A DNA stretch of 64,000 bases from Cryptomeria japonica (GCF_030272615.1 NC_081409.1:650164468-650228467), one strand, 5' to 3'; shown: positions 33,362 through 45,448, numbered from the stretch's first letter. The notes: generated by a model not told the origin, from the sequence alone. Numbers and translations: made by a program.

Positions 33362-34280
33362 TGTTGGCAATTGACACTCTATTGGTTGGTTTCACTATGT
33401 TGTCAATGATAGCAACGTGATTTTGTGTTCCGGCTTCATATGGTATACCGGCAGGCACTTCACAGATTCTACACCGGCACCGACACTGGCAGGTCAAATG
33501 GATTTCTTTGGTCACCAGCAATACAGGCCGACATGGTATACAAAAGGTTATCGGTATTGGAGGCCGACATATCTTGGATCCGGCATCGGCAATTTGTTTT
33601 AATGTTTATACATTTATGATATCTGGTTGACATGTAGTTTGATATTGTATATATATTTGTAAGCCGACATAAGGCATAAATTTGTATAGGGTATATAGGT
33701 CAATTTGATTAGATCATTTTGAATGGATGTAATGGATGATGATGCAAATGTAATGTAATGTGAAATTACTCAAAGAGGTTATGTATGTGAGGAATTTATT
33801 GTAAGGGTTATTTCGGTAAAGGGTTTAGGGTTTCAAATCAAAACAGACAAAGCTTAAACCGGAACTGTATTCTGGCATAGAAGATGCTATCTTAGTAGTT
33901 CACACTTCTTTGGATTGTTGTCTGGAATTTTATGTAGTCAGTGAGGCTCCTATTGTGATTGAGCAATGTGCTCTAGGCTGTAAGCCTTCCTACAAGTGCA
34001 GGCCCATCATACTTTATAATATCTCTTCATATGGCCAATGGATTGATATTGTGGGTCACAAATCCCACCATGGTTTTTCCTCATTGAGGTTTTCCACTTA
34101 TAAATCATGTGTTATGATTCTCATTTATTTATTTGGCTTATTGGTCGCTTTACTTCTTTCAATTTTGTTTATACCCATATACTGGTTGGTGTATGAATGT
34201 TTTGTTAAGGCTAAAATCTACAATTCCAGTATAACACTGATCCACACCCCCCCCCCTCTCAATGTTATTGGTTTCCAACA
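33362..34280 (+). repeat. 5' LTR of element A
   Basis: The LTR is 919 bases long, starting TGTTGG and ending CCAACA, so the ends are perfect inverted repeats. The U5 end has a C-run (34247-34257) followed by CTCTCA, as in the other copia LTRs here. Confidence 0.92.
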
Positions 34281-34281
34281 A

Positions 34282-34295
34282 TTGGTGTCAGAGCC
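34282..34295 (+). other. Primer-binding site of element A
   Basis: TTGGTGTCAGAGCC follows the LTR by one base and differs by one base from the initiator-Met tRNA site TTGGTATCAGAGCC. Confidence 0.85.
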
Positions 34296-34354
34296 TTGTG
34301 CCTCGAAGGAAGTTTAACAGCTTGAGGAAGACCCTGAAACCGGAAACATTGAAT

Positions 34355-35430
34355 ATGGCTTTGGAGAAGCAGCCTGAGATGTCACTTGAAGATTATAATG
34401 CTGAAAGGTTGAAGATCTCAAAGCTACAAGATGAATTGAATCTTGCTAAGTTATTCATTCTTGTCCTACAAGAGAGGCTATCATTTGTTCAAGCTAGGAG
34501 GAAGGAAATTTTACAAAATCAGGATGATGAAGAGAAAAATGCACTTAAGAAACAATGTCACAAATTGAGTCGGGAGAACACAATTATGAAGAATGAAATG
34601 CAAGTTATAACTATGAGGATATCTAAGGAGATTGAGGACAGAAAGACAAACGTAGAAAATCTTCTTGTTTCCCTGAAGAACAAGTTTGAATGATGTGGTA
34701 GGTTGGTTCATGAAAATGATATGTTGAGAACTGATTTGGTACAATCCGAGAGCAATGAGCAAGATATTGAGAGACAAATGATAATACTAAGAGAAGATCT
34801 AACTACTACAAGTGAGTACCAAAAAAAAATTCAAGATCAGCTCAGCACAACTTGATGAGTTATTGAAGAGATGGAGGCAGATTGGAGATTCCAGTGGACT
34901 TGGATTTGAGCAAGGACAGAGTTCTGACACTGCTAATGAAGATCAAAACCATAAGGCACCGGTAAGACAATTCAATGCTTATAAAGTCAAATGGTAGATG
35001 TTTTGTTTGCAATAGATTTGGTCACATGGCTAGGCAATGTAGAAACACAGCAAATCAAAACCCTGATTTTGCTCCCGGTAAATGTTCTAAATGCAATACA
35101 ATTGGTCATAAGATAGAAGATTGCAAAATAAATGTTAAATGCTATGCTCGTGGAAAATTTGGACATATGGCTAATCAGTGCAGGTCAAGCAATCTCACCG
35201 ATTTTAGCAAAGCAATTCAAAAGAACAATATTACATGTTATGCATGTAATGAAATTGGACATATTGCTAATTTCTATAGAAGCAAAAATCCATCGGTTAG
35301 TAATGGAGGATCAAATGAAAAAGGGAAAGAGAAGATCAGTGAAATCCAGCGAGATCATACTCAGAGATGGGTGAGGAAGACTGAAGAACAATCATCTGAT
35401 GGGAATGTCCCGGTTACTTATCCGACATAA
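34355..35430 (+). pseudogene. Element A gag-like protein: coiled coil and four zinc knuckles
   Basis: The ATG at 34355 begins MALEKQPEMSLEDYN and a long coiled coil rich in Leu, Lys and Glu up to a TGA at 34691. A frameshift brings in KISSAQLDELLKRWRQIGD and GLGFEQGQSSD, matching the end of the coiled coil in copia element F (LRNWKQSKDTGGLSFQEGQS). A stop and another frameshift precede the zinc-knuckle block. Knuckles one and two are intact (CFVCNRFGHMARQC at about 35001; CSKCNTIGHKIEDC at about 35083). Knuckle three has Arg for the second Cys and knuckle four has Tyr for the last Cys. The usual copia gag N-terminal (UBN2) domain is missing. Such a protein would bind the element's RNA in a particle. 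The frame ends at TAA 35428. Confidence 0.75.
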
Positions 35431-35835
35431 GAGGCTGCTCCTGCACTGGCAGTGATCTCATCTGGTAACTACAGCAAATGCCTTAGGGGTAGGCAAAATT
35501 CATGAAGATGTTGCATATGCCCCAGGAAAAGGTTCTGAAGATGTTCCATATATTGGAGAGGATTATCCAGCATGGATATGTTCTGAGCAAGATTCGGTAT
35601 CTTTCACTGGCAGTTATTTATGTCAATGAAAGATTATGGTTTTTCTCTTGAAGGATAAAAGGTCGAATACACTTCATTGTTAATCACCCTACATTCAGAG
35701 CGATTCAAAGCATCTAAGTGCAATCAAAGGCTATTCGGAGGCAATCAGATTTCTTCTTGAGAGAATTTATCGATGTCTGGAAGAATTTGTTGAAGGTTTT
35801 CACCAAGAGAGAGCAAAAGATATTTATCTTTAAAC
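35431..35835 (+). other. Spacer between the two coding regions of element A
   Basis: No continuous frame. Fragments such as VHEDVAYAPGKGSEDVPYIG look protein-like and may be what is left of the junction where pol was lost, or of the end of gag. I see no protease DSG motif. Confidence 0.45.
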
Positions 35836-38800
35836 ATGGAAGCAGGATGTTCCTCTATTCTTGTTTTTGTTGCAAACCCAACTGTAGTGGAGGTCAAGAA
35901 CTGCCCCAGGCCAATTTTCAAGCAGTATCCATGTGTGGCTACCCAGGAAGATTTGATTGGAGAGTTTTCTCGCATTCTCGAGGGAGTTGTGTATGTAGAG
36001 GATGTTAGGGCATACATCCACTATCATATAGAGGACTTAGGAACTTTAAAGATCATGGGAATGTATATGAGTGAGCTAATGGGAGAATCTGGAAAGATAA
36101 AACCGGCATATCAACATATTGAAGAACTAGGGTTTACAGACATTCTGGATATTCTAGAGTTTGAGGATGAGATAATCAGATATGTACTGAGCAGAGTACA
36201 TGGGGAATTCATATGGTTGGACAGACCTTACAAAATCACTAAGGAAGCCATCCGGGCAATTACTGGTTTGTTATCAGTAGGGCAACATCCAAATAAGAAA
36301 GTTTCAAACGACTTCGTGAGGAAGATCACCGACGCTACATCTAACCAGAGATCCATGAAAGTGAGCACCATCACCAACACGGACATCAAATTTGGTAGCA
36401 TGATTATCGAATATAAGGTAACTGAGTCAAACCAACTGAATTTTGTTTCCATTTCATGCATTTTAGCTGCATATAAAATGATGAAACAATGTAAAGTTAG
36501 ATCTTTGCAGTTGGATGCTTGATGAGTTGTTAATCAACTTAGGCAAGATTAAGGGTGAGAAGAAGGGTACTTTCCAATATGGGAATTCGTTAGTCTGCTT
36601 GATGCTATATTTTTGGAATGATACACCCGTTTCTGGTAGGAAACAATGGGCTTTTGACATTCCGTTAGGAAGACAATTAAAACAATCAATTGCTGCATTA
36701 GGAAGCCAGAGAGATGATAAGATATGGGGGTATATTAAGGCATTTCAAAAATCTATGAGGTCTAGGGTAAGGGTACCTGAGCGTATAGTAGAGAAATACT
36801 CTACCCACATTTGCTTCATGGTAAAGAAAGATGAGACTCTCATGGAAGCAGTTAAGCCCCGAAAGATTTGGATTAAGGAAATGAGCTATGAGGTAGATGC
36901 ATAGATTCTTGATGCCTACGTAAAAATGCTAATTGATGCACCAATAAATGAGGCAGAGAAGCCTCGTGGAATTGCACAACAAAAGACTCTAGAGGTTGAA
37001 ACAAAGTTCAATCGGAAGAAAAGGGAGAAACAAGAAGGAAATACAAGTAAATTTGTACAGAAGGTCTCAAAAGACATAAAGGCACTAAGTAATGCTGTCC
37101 CGAAGAAAGGTAGGAAGAGGAAGCATCTGGAAGTTCATATTGAATCTGTTACTGTTGAATCTGAATAAGAGGATGACACTCTATTAGTATTCAAGAGGGT
37201 TGTTAGGAAGAAACTAGAGGAAACAAAAGTGGAAGCAAAGAAGCAACCGGTTAGGAAGGTCACAATCAAGATACCGGCACAGAAGCAAGCACCTAAAGCT
37301 ACACCTACAGCTGCATCCGGTACTGTCAAGAGGAAGAAGAAGAGTGACATTGATTTAGCAATTGAAATTGGTAATGTAACTATCATACCACCTAAAACTT
37401 GTACATAAATAGTAGATGAAATTAGTAAAGATGGCATGTTGAAGAATGTTAAATTTTATTATGAAAACTTAGAGGATGATGGATAGATAGAGGTAGAGGA
37501 AGCAGTCCTGTTATACTTAGATATCTATAAGAAAGCCTTAATAGAGATAGAAAATCAAATACCGGTCGAGTTATATAACATGTTGGATGCTAGAAGATTA
37601 TCTGCTATGCAAGAGGATAAACACATTAAAATGCAAGAACTACTAGCTATATGTGTTACTATAACTCGAGATGAAATGGATAAGACAATTGAGGCGGCAG
37701 ACAGAAAGGTCTTCAATAGAAAACATAGGATAACTAGCCTGATGCTAGGGAGACTGAATGAAGTAATAAAGGAAACTCAGAAAGCATGGATCAATTTTTT
37801 GGGAAAACACAGAGGATTATTTACTTCACCGGAGACCAAGACAGATACTGTAGATAACCCGATCAAAGGGAAAGGAAAAGGGATTATGGGTACTTCACCC
37901 TCAGTTTTGAAAAATATTAAGATAGTGGAAATTGAGCCACTGGTAAATATAGATGTACAAACAAATACCGAGATACCGGTTAATACAGAGAATGAATAAA
38001 ATAACATTGTACAGGATACTAACTTTGAGGACAATTATCTTCAGGATACAAATGTACAGGTTGAGGATATTGTTCCTACAAAGGAACTGACAGTTACACA
38101 GACTGCACCAAGTGGTGAAGCCACCAATGCAAGTGAGGAGGTAATAAAGGATAAAATATCAGAGAACAAAATAGGGGAATCCGACAGGGTACCAATTGTT
38201 GGCCCATCATTATTGACAATTGACACTTCTCAAGTAGAAAAGAAAACCATCATAGAAATGAGTCCCACTGAACTAATGATGATGGCTGCTCAGAAACTGA
38301 TGAAGGAGGGAACCACAGACAAGGGGATTATAGATCAATCAATCACTGTTCTACATAGATTGGTCCTAGAGTGTAAGATTGAAAATGAAGTGAGCCCTTC
38401 CAGCAAGCTTAAGGTAATCACTAAGCACATATCAAAAGACTTTCAATCCTTACAACAAATCTCTAACCAGCAAGCAATACAAAGATTTACTCAGGCTAAG
38501 AGAGCCGCTTTTGATCAGGTAATTGAGACAGAAAAAAAAGATTGAGGAGAAGCTAATTCTAATAGAAAATTCTTTGAAACAATGTACAAATATATATAGG
38601 GTGTGTTGCAATACTGAAATACTTACAACAAATGTAGATAAAAAGATAAAAGTGATACAGGAGAAAATTGCTAGTATTGCTAACTCTTTTGATGGATTAA
38701 TTTTATTGACTACATCAATTGACGGTCAAATTTTTATTTTGGAGAATCAAATTTCTGCTCTTGAGAAGGAAAGAGATAAAATAAATCAGAGAGTCAGAAG

Positions 38801-39032
38801 TCTGAGAGGCTTGGTGAGTACAAGATTGGATTCACTCTGTGTACATAAGAAGGAATGCATGGATATGCTGGGAAAGCCCATACCAGCAGAGGTAAATGAG
38901 AAAGAATCTTTTGCATATTTATTGAGTGGTCTTGTATCTATTTCCGGTACATTCAAAACTGGCTGGGATACTTATGTGGAGTTACTGGAGAAAGCTTATT
39001 CGAAAATCTTGAAATTTGTCAAGCTTCGGTAA
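35836..39032 (+). pseudogene. Element A unknown protein (about 1,060 codons) in place of pol
   Basis: The first frame (ATG 35836) encodes 228 residues, including EDVRAYIHYHIEDLG and RPYKITKEAIRAITGL. A +1 shift near 36515 continues with FWNDTPVSGRKQWAFDIPLG, then runs in one frame to 38545, broken only by stops at 36902, 37166, 37405, 37483 and 37997. A last shift leads to the C-terminal coiled coil (38523-39032) ending KILKFVKLR. The middle is Lys/Glu-rich with basic clusters (PKKGRKRKH, VKRKKKSD). There is no RT, integrase, protease or RNase H motif, no obvious signal peptide and no membrane segment. I do not recognise the family. An envelope-like or capsid-accessory ORF left after loss of pol, or a captured gene, are both possible. 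Confidence 0.6.
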
Positions 39033-39292
39033 GATATTTTTTGAGGTATTCAGTGTACAGTTCTTATTCTTTGACATTCTTTTTACAATTTTTTGGGGTG
39101 CATTGATGTCAAAGGAGTAGTATAAATGTGAAAAAGAATTAAAGGGGTTGCATACATTTGGGGGAGTTACAGAGTTTTGGAGTTTTTGGAGATATGGAGT
39201 ATTTTGCATATTCAGCTCAAGGGGAGTAGGGCAAGAAGAAACCTGCAGATGAAACCTTGATCATTTTTCACATGAGTGTTGCCATCAATGCC

Positions 39293-39304
39293 AAAGGGGG
39301 AGAT
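39293..39304 (+). other. Polypurine tract of element A
   Basis: AAAGGGGGAGAT lies directly before the 3' LTR. The same twelve bases precede the 3' LTR of copia element G (minus strand, 49213-49224). Confidence 0.9.
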
Positions 39305-40539
39305 TGTTGGCAATTGACACTACATTGGTTGGTTTCACTATGTTGTCATTGATGGCAACATGATTTTGTGTTCGGGCTTCATATGGTACACCGGCACGCA
39401 CTTCACAGATTCTACACCGGTGCCAGCATTGGCAGGTTAGAAGGATTTCTTTGGTCACTGACAATACAAGCCAAAATGGTATAGAAAAGGTTATCGGTAT
39501 TAAAGGCCGACATATCTTGGATTCGGCATCGGAAATTTGTTTTAATGTTTATACATTTGTGATATCTGCCCGACATGTAATCTAATATTATAGGGTATAT
39601 AGGTTAGTTGCATTAGATCATTTTGAATGGATGTAATGTAATGCAAAATTACTCAGAGAGATTATGTATGAGGAATTTATTGTAAGGGTTATTTGAGTAA
39701 AGGGTTTAGAGTTTCAGAGCGAAACAGACAGAGCTTAAACCAGAACTGTATTCTGGCATAGAAGATGCTATCTTAGCCCACATAAGGCATAACTTTGTAT
39801 AGGGTATATAGGTTAGTTTGATTAGATCATTTTGAATGGATGTAACGGATGATGATGCAAATGTAATGTAAAGTAAAATTACTCAGAGAGATTATGTATG
39901 TAAGGATCTGATATGTAAGCCGACATAAGGCATAACTTTGTATAGGGTATATAGGTTAGTTTGATTAGATCATTTTGAATGGATGTAATGGATGATGATG
40001 CGAATGTAATGCAAAACAAAATTACTCAGAGAGATTATGTATGTGAGGAATTTATTGTAAGGGTTATTCGGGTAAAGGGTTTAGGGTTTTAGAACGGAAC
40101 AGACAGCGCTTAAACAGGAACTATATTCTGGCATAGAAGATGCTATCTTAGCAATTCACACTTCTCCGGATTGTTGTCTGGAATTTTATGTAGTCAGTGA
40201 GGCTCCTATTGTGATTGAGTAGTGTGCTCTAGGCTGTAAGCCTTCCTGCAAGTGCAAACCCATCATACTTTGTAATATCTCTTCATATGGCCAGTGGATT
40301 GATATTGTGGGTCACAAATCCGACCATGGTTTTTCCTCATTGAGGTTTTCCACCTATAAATCTGTGTTATGATTCTCATTTATGTGTTTGGCTTATTGGT
40401 TGCTTTACTTCTTTCAATTTTGTTTATACCAGTATACCGGTCGGTGTATGAATGTTTTGTTAAGGCTAAAATCTACTATTCCGGTATAACATTGATTCAC
40501 ACCCCCCCCCCCCCCCCTCAGCGTCATTGGTTTCCAAAA
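39305..40539 (+). repeat. 3' LTR of element A, with internal tandem duplication
   Basis: Starts TGTTGG and ends CCAAAA (CCAACA with one change), followed by GTATG. It is 1,235 bases against 919 for the 5' LTR. The extra length comes from repeated copies of a segment with AGGGTATATAGGTTAGTTTG and GATCATTTTGAATGGATGTAA, starting near 39589, 39797 and 39938. The C-run is also longer (40501-40517). Confidence 0.92.
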
Positions 40540-41795
40540 GTATGTTCCAACCACAAATGTCTCACAAGAAACACTTATGCGAAGATAATTTGAAGAGAAG
40601 TCATGCTCTATTAGGTTTTAGCACTCCATAAGCTCTCAAGGTAGTGGGTTTCTTAATGAAGCGGAGTGTAACAATGTTGATTCACTCCAGTAGTACTTAT
40701 AATTTCATCAACAAAAACTTAAAAGTTTTATGCTCATTTAAACTATTTTATAAATCCAACTCTAGAGCTTCAGTTCTTAATTTTATTTGGTGATATTTTT
40801 GGTTGTTTTAGAAAATCCAACAACATTATATTATCCATGCAAGATTATCATTGTGATTTCCCAACATATGCTATCTTCATGGGTGGAGTAGATATTGTCT
40901 TGGGAGTAAATGACTTACTACTTTGGTAACAACTGAGATGAACTTTCAAGAACTATTCATGAGATTTCAATCAAAATGAAAGACATTGGAGCTCATAGAG
41001 TTTTTTGCGAAATCCCACAAATGGTAAGCTCTCATCAAATGCAAAATTTTCTTAAGAAAGGAGATGATGCATTTGTGGCCCAGTTATTTTCATTGGAAGC
41101 TTATAAATTGAATGCCCCTACCCATCTAGATTTACAAGGAATTATAGATGACCACTTAGTGGTCTTTCAAGAGATGCCTAAGGGACTTTTACCTAAGAGG
41201 GATCATAATCATGCCATATAACTAGTGTCAAGTAGCCAAACACCCAACATGAGGCCTTACAGGTACCCATACATTTAAAAACTTTTTAGATTGAAAAAAC
41301 TATTTAAGAGATGCTAGAAGCAAGAATTATTAGGCATAACCAAAGAGCTTACTCTCACTAGCAATAATGTTATGTAGGAAGGATTAAACATGCACATGTG
41401 CCCAAACTATAGAGTTCTCAATATGTACACCATCAAATATAAGTTTCCTATTCTAGTCATTAAGGGTTTATTAGATGAATTGAATGGAGTGATGCTTTTT
41501 ACAAAGATAGATCTTAGATTGAGTTATCACCAAATTCAAATGAAGGAAGAAGATATTCTCAAGATAACATTTAGAACCCATGAGGACCATTATGAGCTTC
41601 TTGTGATGTCTTTTAATCTACTAATGCACGATCTTTATTTCAAAAAATTGATGAGTTTCATCTTTAATAAATCTTTGAGTAATTTTGTACTAGTTTTCTT
41701 TGATGATATATTAATTTATAACAATACATAATATAAAAATAGCATTACAAGTTCTCCAAGATCACCAGTTCTATTTAAAGCCTGCTAAGTATTGT
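40540..41795 (+). pseudogene. Gypsy element B gag end, RT fragment
   Basis: Immediately after element A the gag resumes with CMFQPQMSHKKHLCEDNL. Protease-like sequence is hard to see. The region before RT reads FLKKGDDAFVAQLFSLEAYK (from about 41040). A broken stretch leads to the RT fingers and palm: NYRVLNMYTIKYKFPI (41405), then FTKIDLRLSYHQIQMKEED (41500) with the first catalytic Asp, and VFFDDILIY (about 41691-41720) with the catalytic pair. LQVLQDHQFYLKPAK follows to about 41790. RNase H and integrase are missing. Stops at 41219, 41276 and elsewhere show it is dead. Confidence 0.78.
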
Positions 41796-44480
41796 TATCA
41801 CTAAAGCTTGCACCCTTTTCTAAGCTATCAACCTAGCAACCTTGTGACACATGGGAACATTCTCAAGCTCTGGGTAACCTGCAAGGAGAATGGACCTCTA
41901 GAGAAAGTTGTTTCTTATGGATTCTTCACCTAAACTAACTTTTGCAGAGGAAAAGGAAAGGAGGAAACATAAAATGAAATTGTACTTCCTGAAGGTGATG
42001 CACCAAAACTGATAATTTGAAATTTGCAGAAAAATGACTAACACACAGAATAACTAGTAACAAAAGGTACTCTTGCACAACTGAAAGACTCATAACCTTT
42101 GCATCAATAATTTATGAGGCTAAAATATTCACTATCCTAGTAGGAGAAAGATATTTTCTCACAACTTGAGACTAATTATAGTAGTGGCACAACTTATAAC
42201 ATGAAACTATACCAATCACCAAGCACTCAATATCAAGAAATCTAAGGCAAAATATTCTATTACTATAAAAAATGTGTTACAATGCTATCAAACTCTAAAA
42301 CTGAGTTACAAACTTATCAATTTCTGCAAAAAGAACTCTGAAAATTACAAGTTGCAAGAAATGAACTACTCAGAACTAACTTCAAAAATAAAGTTTGGAC
42401 AATACTTATGCTTCAAAAGTAGTTGCATAAAAAAAGGAACTAAAAATTACCTTGGTCGAATGCACTCAAAAAGCCTATTGTTAAGCTCTCCAAATCAAGC
42501 CTTGTCACCTTTAATCATAAAGGTACTAAAGAATGCATTAATCTTCTCTAAATTGAATCAAACAACCCCTATATTCTCTCCATATGTTGGACAACTTTTT
42601 CAAAACTCTCTATATGCTCTCCATCTCAATAATTTTACACCATAAATAAGAGCAATTGCCTCTATCTCTGCATTACATATAATACTTGCTAGCTGTTATA
42701 CAACATTATTTTTAGCAAATATGTATATCTTAGCCTAAGTAAAAACAAAAATAAAAAGAAAGTCCTAAGGGCTACGGGAAATTATTGAAGGAGAAGAAAT
42801 TAAAATAAAGGCACAAAATGCCTTTTCACTGAGCACATTCTATGGTAAATAAAAAACCCTAAAACAAAGCAAAGAAATTCATTTGTATTCAATGCATTTT
42901 ATTTTGCTTTGTCCCTGCTCCTTGTTGCCACCACTCTTTTGCATTCGAGGGTTTTTTTTAGGATTTTTTTTTGGACGTTTTACTGTGGACTTTGTACAGA
43001 TTCTCTTGTCCATTTACAGGTATATTCGTTGTTGTAAGAAGAAAAAACTTGAAATGCTCTGTTTTTTTCTTTGCAAGGAAATGATGAAAGATGCATTTCT
43101 TTCTTTTATTCCTCTGTGCTTCTGAAAACACTGATGCTTGATGTAACAGTGCTCTGAGTGCATCAAAAACTTTGTGGGTTTCCACCCATTTCTAGAAATG
43201 TTGAGTACATTCTATCCTTCTTTGATATCACTACATTACTCCAGTTATTTTAAAAGTTTTAGCAAGAAATGGGTTTCTTGGCACATTTATGCGAAGTAAT
43301 AATGATGTATTTCGGTTTTTTTTAACTTCTTCATGCTCTGAGTTTGGTGTCTAGAGGTGGTTCTATGCCTTCTATATGATCTCTCGCCATGTACATTGAT
43401 AAACTATTTTACCTTCATCTTTTATGGCTCTGCTTAAAGCTCCTTACTACCCTCCATGCATGGTTACACTATGACACCTTCCATGATGCTCATTGTTCTA
43501 TTTCTTTGTTCTAATAAGAAGCAGTAATTGCCAATTAAAACAAAGCTCTGTTATTAATATACTGTTGACACCTTTGCACTATTTTCTTTCCTCATGTATA
43601 CAATAAATTCAATAGACTCTTCACTGTGTGTGTTTCTCATGAACTACACTTTCATGATTGTGAGGTGACTACGAGTTACACTTTTCTTTAGATACACTGT
43701 ATTTTATGCTTTGATTGTCTGTTTTTCTTTGAAAGAAGATCACATGGATATGTCATTGAATGCCAACCTCATGATATTATCATGGTGACTATGCTTGGCT
43801 GCTATTTCACAATGCACATGGTATCTAATATGATACACTGTCCTTCAAGCTAGTCTACACTTTCAACAACTTACTGCTCTTGGCCTTAGGTCTTATTACT
43901 GCTATGTGGCTGATAATAAATATGTGATCTGTAAAGCCTTTTAAGTTTATCCACTCTTCATTCATGAAGGCACTGTCAACACTAACTTCCAAGAACAAAT
44001 CTTATTATGACCTTTTCAATTTTGATTCTTAAAATCTCTCTTTATGCCTTTGTCATCCTCCTATCACGATAGTGATAGGTGACTGAAAATATGTATGGTA
44101 CACAGTGGCCCTTTATACTCTAGCTTCCATCATCCTCTGTCTTTTTTGGAGGCTCCGTTGTCTCAAAAATAGTGACTGTGTATCATTATTTTGAAACTTG
44201 GACTGTGACTTTGGTATGCACTGTCGTTATGCTTTGCGTGCTCTTTGAAACACTATCCTTTTACAAGACTGCTATTGTCCTCTTTTGTGTCAAGGGTTAA
44301 TTGTGATTGCTTCTATAAAGGCCTTTACAACCTTAAGACTGTTGTAGCTGCATTATCCCTAGTACTCGTAGGTCCACCATTGACTTATCCTCTGTGGAGA
44401 AAATGTGCCTTGTCTGGGACATGTTGACGTGTTTTTTATGACTACTTCTAATATAGAATAAAGTTACCAACAATCACCTT
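41796..44480. other. Unassigned AT-rich sequence downstream of element B
   Basis: No protein domain is recognised in 2.7 kb. 42240-42660 looks on the minus strand like an untranslated tail with several AATAAA-like sites. Near 42850 there is an AAAAAACCCTAAAA stretch followed by a T-rich part, a layout similar to the insert at 58160-61060. It could be a very long LTR or an untranslated region. Short frames at 42274-42645 and 44245-44427 have no recognisable features. Confidence 0.45.
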
Positions 44481-45440
44481 ACTCTCTCTTGATCAAAATT
44501 AGTCTATATGCTAAGATTGCACAAAAAGTTCAAACGGCTAACTCCAAGGTTCTTTCAATGCGTGGACATGACTCAGTTGACTAATGGGTTAGGTGCTAAC
44601 CCAAGGTGCCTTACGCATTCACATGTAGAAGATAGAAAGTTCAAGGATTTCTATACGAATCATTGCAATTAAAGCTTTAATTTTTTTTTGGATTTTTAGA
44701 TTCAAGCTATACGGAAAACTAAATGAGGAAAAGTTTAGAGAACTAGGCTAAGGCTAATCTAATCCTCTGAACACGGAGACGAGATTACTTATGCAAAATC
44801 CAACCACGCTTCGCTTTGCCAACAATGTACAACTACACGAAGGTGGTGCAATCTTCAAAGGGTGTGTAAAAGATTTTCAAATCACCAATAGAAAACATCA
44901 AATCGAACAATCTCTACTGATAATCAAAGCTAAACAAACACGAATAACGAAGGCTCAATCTAACTTTGCACAGTATGCAACAATTAGCTGCACACCAAAA
45001 GTATGAGCATGAATCTTGCAACAAGCAATCTTATCAAATCCAGTCCATCTAATAACATGAAAACAAATCTAATCTATGAAGAGAGTGAGACCATGCGAGC
45101 TCCAAAACAACACAAGAATACACCAACAATAGAACAATGTATAAGTGCTTGCTTCAAAAACTCCTAGCAACAATCTCAAAAAATAATCTCTGCTCCTTAT
45201 AAATGAGGGGGGTCACCCGTTATAGGCTCCTGGCATTCACTACATACAATCCCTAAAGATTCCCCACTCAAGATGCAACAAGGTAGGAAATGGCTATTAA
45301 TGCCCACTAAGCCCATATACAATTATTCTAAAAGCCCAAAAATGGCATCCATCAATGCATTAAATGCACCCCATCACATCAAACATGCCCAAAATACAAT
45401 AAACATTCCCATGCAAGAAATAAATGCCCATCATTCCCCA
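44481..45440 (-). repeat. LTR-like region of element D
   Basis: It contains GAGACCATGC (45087) and TAGCAACAATC (45165-45175), as at the corresponding place in element C, and a minus-strand TATA-like TTTATAAG (45197-45204). No terminal TG/CA pair could be fixed. Confidence 0.4.
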
Positions 45441-45448
45441 TGCGACGG

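Larger units (their letters stand above)
33362..40539 (+). mobile_element. Complete non-autonomous copia-type element A
   Basis: Two LTRs (33362-34280 and 39305-40539), a primer-binding site, a polypurine tract and a perfect GTATG duplication define a complete 7,178-base element inside the gag of element B. It encodes a gag-like protein with zinc knuckles and a second, unrecognised protein of about 1,060 codons. Protease, integrase, RT and RNase H are all absent. Its polypurine tract and LTR start match those of copia element G, and its gag resembles that of copia element F. It is best described as a large non-autonomous derivative of that copia lineage. Confidence 0.92.
9339..41795 (+). mobile_element. 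Ty3/gypsy element B, split by a LINE and element A
   Basis: The outer element of the central region. It comprises a 5' LTR (about 9339-9390 plus 31805-32112, split by the LINE), a primer-binding site at 32120, gag (32611-33361, resuming at 40540 beyond element A) and RT (40976 to about 41795). No 3' LTR was found; the sequence becomes unrecognisable near 41795. Gag and RT frames contain many stops. The 5' LTR start is tentative. Confidence 0.6.

Noticed and set aside
41796-44480. Host gene downstream of element B
   Set aside because: Only short frames with no domain, no consistent coding composition and no splice pattern.
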